Shown here: positions 1 to 10,968 of the stretch, one piece after another | Position numbering within the stretch: position 1 is the stretch's first letter | Layout: each line of letters opens with the position of its first letter | Assembly: GCF_025244665.1 (NCBI RefSeq) | Contig: NZ_CP104205.1 | Span: 620,001-684,000 of the forward strand | Direction of reading: 5' to 3' | From: Maribacter litopenaei | Lineage (GTDB): Bacteria > Bacteroidota > Bacteroidia > Flavobacteriales > Flavobacteriaceae | Length of the DNA: 64,000 nucleotides | Position numbers and translations under genes: made by a program | The notes under the pieces: model-generated | What the model saw: only the letters and a program-made list of their open reading frames with translations | What the model was told of the DNA's origin: nothing | Databases searched by the model: none

Positions 1-3000
1 AACCTTAAATTTTAACGGTACTGCCGGTGAAACTAGGCAATTCAACGTTTCATCATTAAATGACAATGTATTAGAGGCAGATGAAACATTTACTGTGGAA
101 TTGAACGCTTCAACAGGCCTTGTAGATGATTCTGATACTGCATTAGGCACCATTCTAAATGACGATGTAGGACAAGTTACGGTCATTGCCGATAGGCCAA
201 CAACCGATGAAGATGGCGGAGGTGGAGGTAATAGAGGACGATACATAGTATCTTTAAGTGCACCAAATACTACTGGTGGAGACATTACGGTTACCTATTC
301 TTTAGGAGGTAGTGCAAGTGCTTCCGGTGGCGGCCAGGATTATAATGTCAGTGGAACCGCAGGTGAGGTTACTTTCGGTAACAACCAGGACACACAGAAT
401 ATTTTAGTTACCCCAATTGACGATAATACTGTCGAAGGTGATGAAACAGTGGTTTTGGCATTGACCGGTGTCAGCAACGGTGCTTACGAGGTTGGTGTAC
501 CAAATTCAGATACGGTTACGATCATAGATGACGACACTTTCACCGCCTCCATTGCTGCGACAGATAACAACGCGGCCGAAACAAATACAGGTACCGATGG
601 AGGATTATTTACCATTAGTTTAAATCAGGTGAATAACTCGGAGCAGGTGTAGTGGTTAACTATACAGTTGGAGGAAGTGCCACTGCGGGGACAGATTATT
701 CTGCCATAACGAACAGTGTAACCATTCCTAACAATCAACAATCGGCGACTGTGGCCATAACGCCAATTAACGACGCGGTTCAAGAAGGGACTGAGACAGT
801 CGTTTTAACACTTCAACCAAGTGCCGCTTATGATTTGGGAACCACAACGGCTACGGTGAACATAGCGGATAATGATCAAGCAACTTTGACTATTTCGGAT
901 GTTACAGCCAACGAGAATGATCCCTCGGGTGAAATGGTTTTTGAGGTGGAACTGGATATTGCGGTAACTGGAGGAACTACTGTTTTTTATACCGTCACAA
1001 GTGGCACCGCCACGGGCGGAGGTGTTGATTACACGGGGTCGGTAGGTAATCTAACCTTTACAGGTACTGCTGGAGAAATAGAAACCATTACCGTTGCTTT
1101 GGTGGATGACGAAATTTTGGAGGAAAGTGAAACCTTTACGGTGCAATTAGCTTTGCCATCTAATGGTGTACAACGTGCGAACGGGGGTACCGCTACTGGA
1201 ACTATTAACGATGACGATAATTGTGTTGCGGCACCTGAATTGGATACCACAAAAGAGACCACTTTCTGTGGTGTTGAATCCACTACGGGACCTACCCCCA
1301 TTTTTCAGAATACCACGATTACAAGTTTAAATGATTACACCAGTACTACACCTCCAGCAGGACGAGCAGGTCAGACGATTCTCACATGGAGTACTTCGTC
1401 GAACCCTCTGAACGAGGGTGGTTATCTTTTACCTTCGCAAGTAGCCAACCCAACCTTGCAGGGTTCTTATTACGGTTTCTTCCTAGATGATAATGGTACG
1501 GCTACTAATTTTGATGATGACTGCGCCAGTGGAACGATTGAAGTGGAACTTACCCTGAATATTATCCCGGAGATTTTGGAAGTTACCAATGGGGAAGCAT
1601 GTGGAACTGGAACCGTGCAGCTATCTGCGGTTGCAACGGGTGGCGCCCTTTTAAATTGGTATGACGCCATAGATGCCGATACGCCTTTAGGTGCCGGTGA
1701 TACATTTATAACGCCAAGTATTAGCGAAACCTCGAGTTTTTATGTGGAAGCGGTTTCTAATGGATGTGCTTCTGAAAGGGTAGAAGTGATTGCAACCATA
1801 GGCATTGAACCTACCACGGGTACAGTTACCAATGGAGGTGCGTGCAGTGTCGCTGCCTTTGGTAATACAGTTGTTGATCTGGATAGCAGATTGGTAGGCG
1901 CAAGTACGGGTACATGGGCTACTAATGGAAATATGCTGACCATAAACGCTGACAACGAAGTTGATTTTGTAGGGTTTCCTAGTGGACAATACACCTTTAC
2001 CTATACTACCAATGTGGCTACCGCTCCATGTACCGATATTTCGGTAGATGTGGTGATTACGGTAAGCGACTGTAATGTGGATGATGATAATGATGGATTG
2101 CTGACTGGTGAGGAATTTGCACTTGATTTAGATCCGAATAACCCGTGACACGGATGGAGATGGTATCTTGGATGGGGAAGAAGTAGGCCCGGATGTTCAA
2201 AACCCTTTGGATGAGGATGGCGATGGTATAATAGATGCATTGGATTCCAATACAGAGGATACCGATGGCGACGATGTGAATGACCAACAGGACCCGGCCA
2301 ATGAGAATGCCTGTATTCCCGACAACTCAAGTATAGACTGCCCAGTAGATCCGGAAATTACAAAAGAGGCTGATCGGACAAATGCGGCTCCAGGGGATGA
2401 GGTCGTTTTTACGGTTACAGTAAGAAACCTAACGAACAAGCCTGTGAACGAGGCCGAGATTGGGGATTTTATCGAATCCGGGTTCGACTATGTTTCTCAC
2501 ACGGCATCTCTTGGTATTTATGATAATCAATTGGGCAGATGGGAATTGGAAAACATACCTGCCTTGGAATCTGAAACATTAGAGATTAGGGTGATAGTTC
2601 TCGAAGATGGAACTTATACGAACACGGCAGAATTACTTAGTTCCTTGCCTTTGGATGATAATTCTGAAAATGATACGGCCACGGTCACTATTGAAACGCA
2701 AGTGTATGAAGGCATAGAGTTGGCTGTAGAAAAGTCGGTTAATAATGAAACTCCTTTGGTAGGAGAGGAGATTACATTTACTATAACTGTTACCAATCTG
2801 AGCGATTCCCCGGATTTTTCAGGCCCCATAACCAATATTATCGTGAGGGATAGTATTGAGTCCGGCAAAGAGGCCTTTTTTGAATATTTATCTGATAATT
2901 CAGGAGGAAATTATGATAATACAACTGGTCTTTGGGTAATTCCTTCATTATCAGTAGGTGATGAAAACGCGGCGGAGCTACAGATTACAGGTAGGGTTAC

Positions 3001-3457
3001 CGCAGTGGGTAGTTTCAGGAATACGGCCATCATTGACCGTTCTTCGCCAAGGGACAGTAAGGATGCCACCAACAATCAAAGTACGATAGAGGTTACTATA
3101 AATGAACGGACATCTGCAGATCCCGGTTTCCTATTCAATCAGTTTTCACCCAATGGCGATGGCACGAACGATGTTCTTCGGTTAAATCTTGAGGACCCAA
3201 TAACAAATATTGGTATGGGTATTGAATATAGCATCTCCATTGTTGACAGATATGGAAATACCGTTTTTGATGGAGCGGATACGGTGCAATATGGTACCCA
3301 ATCGGTTGCCGATGTATGGGATGGCACCTTCAAAGGAAAGGAAGTTCCCAAAGGGACTTATTTTTATGTCCTTGATTATATTTTGATTGATCCACAAAGC
3401 CCTGTTTCAAACCGGAGCAGAAGTACGGACAAAGGATGGATCCAATTAATTAGATAA
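1..3457 (+). CDS. Large cell-surface adhesin, Calx-beta/DUF11 repeats, T9SS type B sorting domain (5' truncated)
   Basis: The gene enters from the left edge. It reads as several Calx-beta repeats (to about 1215; the DDD/DND ends and G-TA-GTDY motifs are visible), an Ig-like cysteine-containing region, acidic thrombospondin-3-like calcium repeats rich in DTDGDG (about 2070-2290), two DUF11-type repeats (about 2340-3100) and a C-terminal gliding-motility-associated domain starting near FSPNGDGTND at 3144. That last domain is the T9SS type B (CHU_C) sorting signal, so the product should be secreted through T9SS and held at the surface. Two frame breaks, near 640 and 2143-2149, separate three open pieces. 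Restoring a CCAGA/TCTGG pentamer at each gives continuous protein (NNSGAG and NPDDTDGDG). Adhesion or gliding is inferred from family; the ligand is unknown. Confidence 0.9.
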
Positions 3458-3463
3458 ACGATA

Positions 3464-4451
3464 ATGGAATACTTAACAAACAGATTGAAATATAGCGTTT
3501 TCCTTGGAGTAATCGTTTGCACGTTTTTTGTTTCTAACGCGGTTTTTGGTCAAAAAGAGCCCCAGTACACTCAATATATGTACAATATTGGAAGCTTTAA
3601 CCCTGCCTATGTAGGCACTGTGGAAACTCCTGAAATTGCCGCTTTGTATAGGGCACAATGGATTGATATCCCTGGAGCGCCAAGAACTATACGTCCGGGT
3701 ACCAACCTTCCTTTGGGTAATGAAACCATGGGGTTGGGTTTCAATGTTGTTAACGACCAAATAGGCCCAGTTACCCAAACCTATGCGGATCTTTCCTATT
3801 CCTATCAAGTAAATCTGTCGGAAGAAACCAAATTGTCCTTCGGTATGGATGCGGGTGGCTCTTTTTTAAATGTGGATTTTTCCAAAGGTACTTTTGAGAA
3901 TCCAGGGGAACCTTTAAATCAAGAACAAGTAAATAGATTCTATCCCACGATAGGTGCGGGATTATTTATGTATGCCGATCAGTGGTATTTGGGAGCATCG
4001 GTACCAAATTTCTTAACTGAGGGTATTTATAATGACGATGTGGCCTCCATTGTGGAAGATAAGCTACAGTTCAACTTTATCGGGGGTTATGTTTTTGACC
4101 TTTCGGACGGACTCAAGTTTAAACCGGCCTTTCACGGTCAATACGTTGTCCGGGGCTCCAGTAAACATCAATATTTCCACCAACTTTTTGATAAACGATG
4201 TTTTGACCGTGGGGGCTTCGTATCGAGTGGACAATGCTTTTAGTGGTTTGGCAGGATTTCAGATTTCAAACGGGACCTTTTTGGGCTATGCATACGATTA
4301 CAATACCAATCCTTTAGGTGAATTTAACAGCGGATTCCACGAGGTAATACTTAAGTTTTATCTTGGTAGGGGTTCAGGTGGTTCCAGGGAAAAGGATTCC
4401 AAAACCACCAAGGGCAAACCTAAACAGATAGATTCCCCAAGATTTTTCTAA
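3464..4451 (+). CDS. PorP/SprF family type IX secretion system membrane protein
   Basis: An outer-membrane protein of about 328 residues with a signal peptide (residues about 10-28, ending VFGQ) and the family opening QYTQYMYNIGSFNPAYVGT. PorP/SprF proteins are partners of T9SS; SprF-type members are needed for secretion or attachment of the large adhesin encoded next to them. The gene starts 6 bases after the adhesin stop, so the two are probably co-transcribed. A +1 break at 4131-4137 splits it. Replacing the observed TTTCACGG by TTTCTGG gives KPAFLVNTLSGAP, the expected family sequence. The C-terminal end is lysine- and glycine-rich (GRGSGGSREKDSKTTKGKPK). The family call is secure; pairing with the upstream adhesin is inferred from position. 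Confidence 0.9.
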
Positions 4452-4461
4452 AACAGAGGAC

Positions 4462-6382
4462 ATGAAGGCTAGATTTTATATTTTATTATTCATGATTGTT
4501 TTGCCGGGCTTATTGTTAGCACAGGGCAAAAGTTCTAAAGGGGATAACTATTTCTATGGGTATCAATATCAGAAAGCCATAGCGGAGTACCAAAAAGAAC
4601 AGCAAAAAGCTCCTCTCAGCAATTCACAATTATTGAATTTGGCCGATTCCTACTTTAAAGTCGGTAATTACAAAAATGCTTCTGAGTTATATCAAGAAGT
4701 CAATAAGAGAGATACTATTATGACGGTCAATCAGTTTAATCAATTATTGCAGAGCTTGTCCAAGACCTCTAGCAATGAAAGGGTGCAAACTTTTCTACGT
4801 TCTAAATCTCTACTATTGGCCAATGAATTGATGGACAATGCCGAGTTTAACTTTGAAATACTTGGGAAGGGTACTATTGAAGCCAATAGTGTAAATCTCA
4901 TCAACCTACCTATAAATTCTCCACAAACCGATTTTTCACCTGCTTTTTACAAGAGTAAATTGTTGTTCAGTAGCAGTAGACCTTTAAAGTCAAAAAGTTT
5001 GTACGAACCTTCCGGAGAGTCTTATTTGGATATATATGAGGTCGCCATAAGTGACAATGGTAAAACTGGTATGGTTAACCTGTTCGATAAGGTGCCTGAT
5101 TCTAAATTTCATAAATCCACACCCTTCTATTCTGAAGTAAACAATAGAGTATTTTATATTTTATCCAATTCTGAGGATGGGGAGCTTACCTATGACCACA
5201 ATGGGAGAAATTCCCTTGCCATGGGTATGTTGTATAATTCAGGACAATTTAGATTTCTATTAAAGAATTTAAGTACCTCTTTTTACTATCCGTTTTTTGA
5301 TGACAATACGGATCGTCTCTATTTTGCGGCGAACTTTGATGATAGTTATGGAGGCACAGACCTTTATTATGTTTCTACCAATAACGGTCAGGTCATGTCC
5401 GCACCGGTTAATTTGGGCCCTAGAATTAATTCTCCGGGGAATGAAATTGCACCTTTTATTTTTGATGGCAGTTTGTATTTTTCGTCCGATGTGTTTTATG
5501 GACTTGGAGGAATGGATGTGTATAAATCACGAATCCAAAGTCGTGATTTGTATGGAATTCCTGTAAATCTTGGAGAAGGCATTAATTCTAAGGAAGATGA
5601 CTTTGGCTTTATTATCAAACAGGAGAATGACGATTACGTAGGTTATTTGGCCTCCAATAGACCTGGCGGAAAGGGTGGCGACGATATCTATGCGTTTAGG
5701 ATGGAAAGTCTACCTGGTCTAAAGACCTTTTCATTAAGGGGAAGCGTGGTTGATGCCTCCACAAGTTTAGGTATTGGTAAGGCGCAAATCAGACTTTTGG
5801 ATGGACAGGGAAATCTTCTTAAGGAACTCTATAGTGCCGAAAATGGTAATTTTTCGGTAGAAATACCTTGGCATGAAGAAATAGTGGTCCAGTCAGGTAA
5901 GGGAGAGTTCTCAGCGTTTTCAAAATCCTATTCCGGCAAGGAATTGGAAGAGGTTCAAAAGAATCCATATACCATAGAATTACTACAATTGGAAGATTTG
6001 GTGGAAGAATCAGAAGGTAAACGGGTTATTAAACTAAAAAAGTTTTATTTCCCAAAAGGTAATAGCAACCTGACTTCCGAGATTTCCATGGAATTGGATA
6101 AAGTGGTAGAAGCTGTACAAAACTTTCCTGAAGTGAAGTTACGAATAGAGACCCATACGGATAGTAGAGGTAGCAATGCCAGTAACCGAGAGATTATCGC
6201 AGCAAAGGTCGGATGTCATTCGGGATTATTTGGTGAAAAAGGGAGTGTCTGCCGAAACTATTTTGGAATCTGTGGGATATGGCGAAGAGAACATTAAGAA
6301 CAACTGCACCAATGGGGTGTATTGTTTGGACTTCCTTCATAAACAGAACGAAAGGACTTTGATCGAAGTGGTAAGTAACTAA
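4462..6382 (+). CDS. OmpA family protein with TPR, PD40-like and carboxypeptidase-regulatory-like domains
   Basis: An envelope protein of about 640 residues. It has a signal peptide (residues 1-20, ending LLLAQ), a TPR-like helical stretch (about 25-100), PD40/WD40-like beta-propeller repeats (about 150-415; SRP, SSDV, ASNRPGGKGGDD motifs), a carboxypeptidase-regulatory-like beta-sandwich (about 420-500) and a C-terminal OmpA peptidoglycan-binding domain containing HTDSRGS. It starts 10 bases after the PorP/SprF gene and completes a three-gene adhesin cluster; PorE-like and other OmpA proteins of this build work with T9SS. The OmpA domain is split at 6186-6190. Restoring CCAGA gives SNASNQRLSQQRSDVIRDYL, matching the usual N-x-x-LS-x-x-R pattern. 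It likely anchors the complex to peptidoglycan (inferred). Confidence 0.88.
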
Positions 6383-6385
6383 AGG

Positions 6386-6577
6386 TTAACTTGTCAAGAC
6401 ACAATCCTCACATCCTTTTATTTTACCGTAGTAGGTACCTCGGTATTTATGCAAAGTCCTAAAGGGAACTCCAAACGCATATTTTTTGATGTAGGTTACA
6501 TTTGTATATAGTACTCCCATCTTTTGGGTGTATCTCCTTTCCGATTTTGTTCTCCTTTTTATGGAAATTAGCTTCAT
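6386..6577 (-). CDS. Small basic hypothetical protein, about 63 aa
   Basis: A short open frame tail-to-tail with the OmpA gene. From the chosen ATG at 6577 it encodes a basic protein beginning MKLISIKRRTKSERRY, with a middle stretch VPFRTLHKYRGTYYGKIKG and a closing C-x-x-C pair (CEDC). A longer start at 6619 is possible, but the shorter one follows a purine-rich AAAAGAAACC. The composition is protein-like and not that of a shadow frame, since no other gene occupies this interval. I do not recognise a named family. The C-x-x-C could bind metal or be redox active, but one pair alone is weak support. Confidence 0.45.
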   Translation of the reverse strand: MKLISIKRRTKSERRYTQKMGVLYTNVTYIKKYAFGVPFRTLHKYRGTYYGKIKGCEDCVLTS

Positions 6578-6673
6578 GGTTTCTTTTGCATTTGTCCGAT
6601 ACAAAGGTCTTAAAATCAATGGCCAATTGCAAATATGCTTGGGAACTCCTATTATTAAAGGCCTCTTGGTGCT

Positions 6674-7924
6674 TTAAAAAATCACGATCCGTAAATAGTA
6701 AAGGGAGAAGAGAGAAAGAAAAAGGATTCCCAAATAAGTAAGCAATCTTAAAGATTTACCTGGTCTAAGATTTGGGATGATATCTTCGCTCATTACGTTT
6801 TTTAAATTCATATACCCAATGATGGGTGCTACAACAAAGGATACAAAAGTGGCTAGCGCCACCAAATTCCCCATATTCGCTGAAAATACCGAAATCACAA
6901 TATAATTTATCAAAGCTAAGGCAAGGACCGTTATCGCAAAATTTAGTTTGGTTTGACGAGTGGTTCGTTTAGGAAACAATAGGTCCAAAATATCCAAACT
7001 GACTCGGCTTACCGCATCATGGGCTGTCATACAGGTACTGAACATGGTAGCAAAAGCCGAGACTGCTATAAATATATAAGCCCAAGGGCCGATATGGGTA
7101 GTGAACAATTGCACGACCTGATCCGCAAATTTTACTGAATTGTCACTTAATACCGTATTGGTGCCATACAGAGTAAACCAACCAATGAGCATGAAGAAAA
7201 TGGCGAGAAGCCCTGTGAAAAAGTATCCAATATTAAATTCCTGCAACGATTCTTTCAGACTAGGTTTATCTTGGGTTTTCCATTTTTCAATACTCCAAAG
7301 ACTCACCCAGCTGGAAGCCTCTACAGTTGTAGGCATCCATCCCATAAGCCCTATTAAAAATAAAATCCCTACTTCGTTAAAAATGGGAGTGGGTTCAAAA
7401 CCATCATTTGGGGTAGTCCTTCCATTGAATAAAACCAATGCCGTGGTAACTATAAGTGCGATAAACAAAATGCTTACCACAAACTTTAGACTTATTTCCA
7501 GGAACTTATACTTACCAACAATCAATAGGGTACTTATAAAGATGAAGAGGCCAAGGGCAACTGTACCTATGGAAATACCTTGAATTTTAAAGAGATTTAT
7601 GAAAAGGCCTGCCGTTACAGTATACAGAGCCGCCAATATCGTAAAGGTGGAAAAGAGCGTAATAAAGGCATAGAACCATAAATAGCCTTTTCCTCTGTTC
7701 AAATACCCTTCTATAAGGGTCTTGTTGGTTACACTTGTATAACGTACGCCAAATTCAAAAAATGGATATTTAAGTATATTGGCCAAGACTATGGGAATCA
7801 CCATGATCCACCCATACTGGGCTCCAGCTTTTGTAGAAAGTACCAAATGGGAGGTGCCTATGGCCATACTGGCAAATAGCAAACCCGGCCCTAGGTTTTT
7901 GATTAAAATTCTAAATGCACCCAT
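6674..7924 (-). CDS. Nramp-like integral membrane transporter lacking the canonical metal-binding motif
   Basis: A 416-residue protein with about 11 hydrophobic segments and the overall Nramp (SLC11) layout: PGLL near the start, a GWMP segment in the middle, and a T-x-MTAHDAVSR loop after the later helices. True Mn/Fe Nramps carry DPGN in helix 1 and an MPH-type motif in helix 6. Here helix 1 reads LLFASMAIGTSHLVLS and helix 6 reads GWMPTTVEASSW, so the metal-coordinating Asp, Asn and Met are not evident. It probably belongs to an Nramp-related branch with another substrate. It is followed by the SanA-like gene on the same strand, but the gap does not prove an operon. Confidence 0.75.
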   Translation of the reverse strand: MGAFRILIKNLGPGLLFASMAIGTSHLVLSTKAGAQYGWIMVIPIVLANILKYPFFEFGVRYTSVTNKTLIEGYLNRGKGYLWFYAFITLFSTFTILAALYTVTAGLFINLFKIQGISIGTVALGLFIFISTLLIVGKYKFLEISLKFVVSILFIALIVTTALVLFNGRTTPNDGFEPTPIFNEVGILFLIGLMGWMPTTVEASSWVSLWSIEKWKTQDKPSLKESLQEFNIGYFFTGLLAIFFMLIGWFTLYGTNTVLSDNSVKFADQVVQLFTTHIGPWAYIFIAVSAFATMFSTCMTAHDAVSRVSLDILDLLFPKRTTRQTKLNFAITVLALALINYIVISVFSANMGNLVALATFVSFVVAPIIGYMNLKNVMSEDIIPNLRPGKSLRLLTYLGILFLSLFSLYYLRIVIF

Positions 7925-7963
7925 TGGTAAATTGAACCCTAAATTATTCGAAGACTAATGTAA

Positions 7964-8605
7964 TCATTCAATTTTAATTTTGTCACCGGAAAATTTTGGT
8001 CCGGTGTTTATGACCAAATCAATAAAAACCTTTACACGGGCAAAGTACTCTCTTAGTTGAACTTTCAAACCAGATTCTAGGGAAATGTCCTCAGCATTAT
8101 ACCCAATGGCATTTAAATCGTTCTTATGGGCAAGATATATGGCTCTTTCATTGTGGAATTTCTGTGAAACCACAGTAACTTCATTAAGACCAAAAACCTC
8201 TTTTGCCCTGACCATGGAATCCAAGGTTCGGAAACCTGCATAGTCTAGGAATATTTTTTCCGAAGGTATTCCTGCATCCACTAGGTCGTTCTTAATGGTA
8301 GTAGGTTCATTATAATATACACTGCCGTTATCACCACTAACCAAAATAAATTCGATTTTTTTGGCCTTAAACAGCGCAACAATGGCATTAATTCTATTTT
8401 CGTAATACGGATTGGAACCACCACCTTTGATATTCTTGGCAGTACCCAATATCATGCCCACTTTGTTATTTGGAATATCAGTTAGTGAATTGTAAGTTTT
8501 GTCGGTTGCAAACGAATTTATAACTGCATTGCAAATTACCAATGATATCAAAACCAGGCTAAAAAGTACAATCAGTAATTGAATAAATTTCTTGCGCACC
8601 ACCAT
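7964..8605 (-). CDS. SanA/YdcF family (DUF218) membrane-anchored protein
   Basis: A 213-residue protein with one N-terminal transmembrane segment (residues about 8-30) and a DUF218 domain (about 48-195). Family landmarks are GMILGTA, YENRI, ILVSGDNG, NDLVDAGIP, TLDSMVRA and VTVVSQKFHNERA. E. coli SanA of this family affects envelope permeability to vancomycin; the biochemical activity is not settled. The domain should face the periplasm. The frame is intact. Confidence 0.85.
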   Translation of the reverse strand: MVVRKKFIQLLIVLFSLVLISLVICNAVINSFATDKTYNSLTDIPNNKVGMILGTAKNIKGGGSNPYYENRINAIVALFKAKKIEFILVSGDNGSVYYNEPTTIKNDLVDAGIPSEKIFLDYAGFRTLDSMVRAKEVFGLNEVTVVSQKFHNERAIYLAHKNDLNAIGYNAEDISLESGLKVQLREYFARVKVFIDLVINTGPKFSGDKIKIE

Positions 8606-8798
8606 TTAATTATTTGAAAATCCAATAGAATTCTCAATACATCAAAAATAATCAAACTTTTAATGCTTCTAATATGGCCTGCTTTTCAAATTTGAATCTT
8701 TTGAAGTGAAATTGAAGGAAAAGTATATATTGCCAAGTAATTGTTGTTGAATGACCTTTCAGTTATGAAAATCAATGCGTGAAAATCTTTTTTCAAAT

Positions 8799-10956
8799 AT
8801 GAGTAAAAGTATACTTTTTCTGTTTTTAGTTGTTTCGAGTTATTGCATGACCATAAATGCCCAACAGGGTTATAAATTATGGATGGATTATTCCAATTCT
8901 GCCGGAGGAACCAAGGATGATTTAAAATATTTGGCAAACTCGGTTTTTATAGAAGAAGGAAGTGATATTCTTCAATCGGCAAAAAATGAGATCAATATGG
9001 GTCTATCTCGGATTATTGAACCAAAAATTGAATTTTTCGGATGCCATGATGAAGGATAATTCCTTGGTTGTTGCAAAGGTTTCCAGTTTAAATGAGGGAT
9101 GGTCGTTGAAATTGGGTCTTGATTCGGAAAAGCTTGGTAAGGAAGGTTTCTATATTAAGACCATTGATGGTTCAGTTTTGGTTACCGCAAATACGGACAT
9201 TGGGTTATTATATGGTGTTTTTAGGCTATTGCAGTCCATTCAGGCTGGGCACGATTTAAAGGATTTTCAAATGCTTGATACGCCTACTGTAGACTTGCGG
9301 ATGTTGAACCATTGGGACAATTTGGATAGGACTGTAGAACGCGGTTATGCCGGTTTCTCATTATGGAACTGGCAAAAGTTACCGGAGTATATCGACCAGC
9401 GATATATTGACTATGCGAGGGCCAATGCCTCTATCGGAATAAACGGTACATCGCTAACTAATGTCAACGCCAATGCCTTAGTGCTAACTCCAATGTATTT
9501 AGAAAAAGCAGCTGCTTTGGCCAATGTTTTCAGAAAATATGGTATCAAGGTATATCTTACTGCTAGGTTTTCTGCTCCCATGGAAATCGGTGGACTCGAA
9601 ACTGCAGACCCTTTGAATGCCGATGTGCAAAATTGGTGGATTCAAAAGACAAGGGAAATTTACAAATGGATTCCGGATTTTGGTGGTTTTTTGGTAAAGG
9701 CCAATTCAGAAGGTCAACCGGGCCCCCGTAATTACGGTAGAACCCATGTAGATGGTGCCAATATGTTGGCAAAAGCCGTGGAGCCTTACGGAGGTGTGGT
9801 GATTTGGAGGGCCTTTGTGTATTCCGAAGAGGATGAAACGGATAGAGCGAAACAGGCATATTCCGAATTTGTTCCCTATGATGGGAAGTTCATGGACAAT
9901 GTGTTGGTTCAAGTTAAAAACGATCCGATAGATTTTCAGCCTCGGGAACCCTTTCATCCCATGTTTGGTGCCATGCCTGAAACACCTTTGATGATGGAGT
10001 TTCAGATTACCCAGGAATATTTAGGCTTTAGTTCTCATTTGGTTTTTTTGCCAAAATTATTTGAAGAGGTTTTGCAATCGGACACCTATGTGCAAGGGAA
10101 GGGCTCCACCGTCGCTAAAGTTGTGGATGGTTCCCTGCATGATAAAAGCATTTCCGGTATGGCTGGAGTTTCCAATATAGGAAATGATTTAAATTGGACC
10201 GGCCATCCCTTTGCCCAGGCAAATTGGTTCGGTTTTGGCCGCTTGGCTTGGAACCCGGAGGCCAAAGCCTCGGATATTGCGGAGGAATGGATTAAACTCA
10301 CATACTCCCAAAATCAGGAATTAATCGACTTGTTAAAACCGATGCTATTAGACTCCAGGGAAGCCGTGGTTAATTATATGAACCCCTTGGGACTGCACCA
10401 TCTGTTTGACACCGGCCATCATTACGGATCGGGGCCATGGGTTAATAATCCGGGTAGGCCGGATTGGAACCCAACCTATTATCATAATGCAGATGCCAAC
10501 GGTATTGGATTCGATAGAACTACAACGGGCAGTAATGCCCTAGAACAGTACTCCAAGGAGTTGGCCGAGACATTCGGGAACTTACGAACATGTCCAGAAG
10601 AATATTTGTTGTGGTTTCATCATTTACCTTGGGACTATACTCTTAACAATGGAAATACACTTTGGGATGGACTCGCATTGAAATATCAGGAAGGAGTGGA
10701 ACAGGTTTCTGAAATGATTGCTACTTGGGAAAACGCTCGTAATATTATAGCGGATAATCAATACAAAGAGGTTAAAATGTTATTGGATATTCAATTAAAG
10801 GAGGCAAAGTGGTGGCGCGATGCCTCCTTATTATATTTTCAAACATTTTCCGGTAAGGAATTGCCGGATGGAGTACCGAAACCCAAGAAAGACCTGGAGT
10901 ACTATAAATCCCTAAAATTTCCGTTTGCGCCGGGTATTCGGCCTCAGTGGGATTAA
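8799..10956 (+). CDS. Glycoside hydrolase family 67 alpha-glucuronidase
   Basis: GH67 enzymes remove 4-O-methyl-glucuronic or glucuronic acid from the end of xylo- or related oligosaccharides. The chosen ATG at 8799 gives a signal peptide (MSKSILFLFLVVSS, cleavage near INAQ); an upstream ATG at 8775 only adds eight residues. GH67 sequences recognised include LRMLNHWDNLD, the acid catalyst region KANSEGQPGP (near 9700), the second catalytic region KNDPIDFQPREPFHPMFGA (near 9920) with its Asp, and MMEFQITQEYLG (near 9990) with the base Glu. The total length of about 719 residues suits the family. A break at 9006-9011 splits the N-terminus; restoring TCTGGA gives NMGLSGLLNQ, as expected. It is the only gene of the locus acting on uronic acid. 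Periplasmic location is inferred. Confidence 0.92.
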
Positions 10957-10968
10957 AGAAAGTAAATA

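Noticed and set aside
6502..6741. A plus-strand open frame of 79 codons
   Set aside because: It overlaps the minus-strand small protein and the 3' end of the Nramp-like gene, and has no protein-like features.
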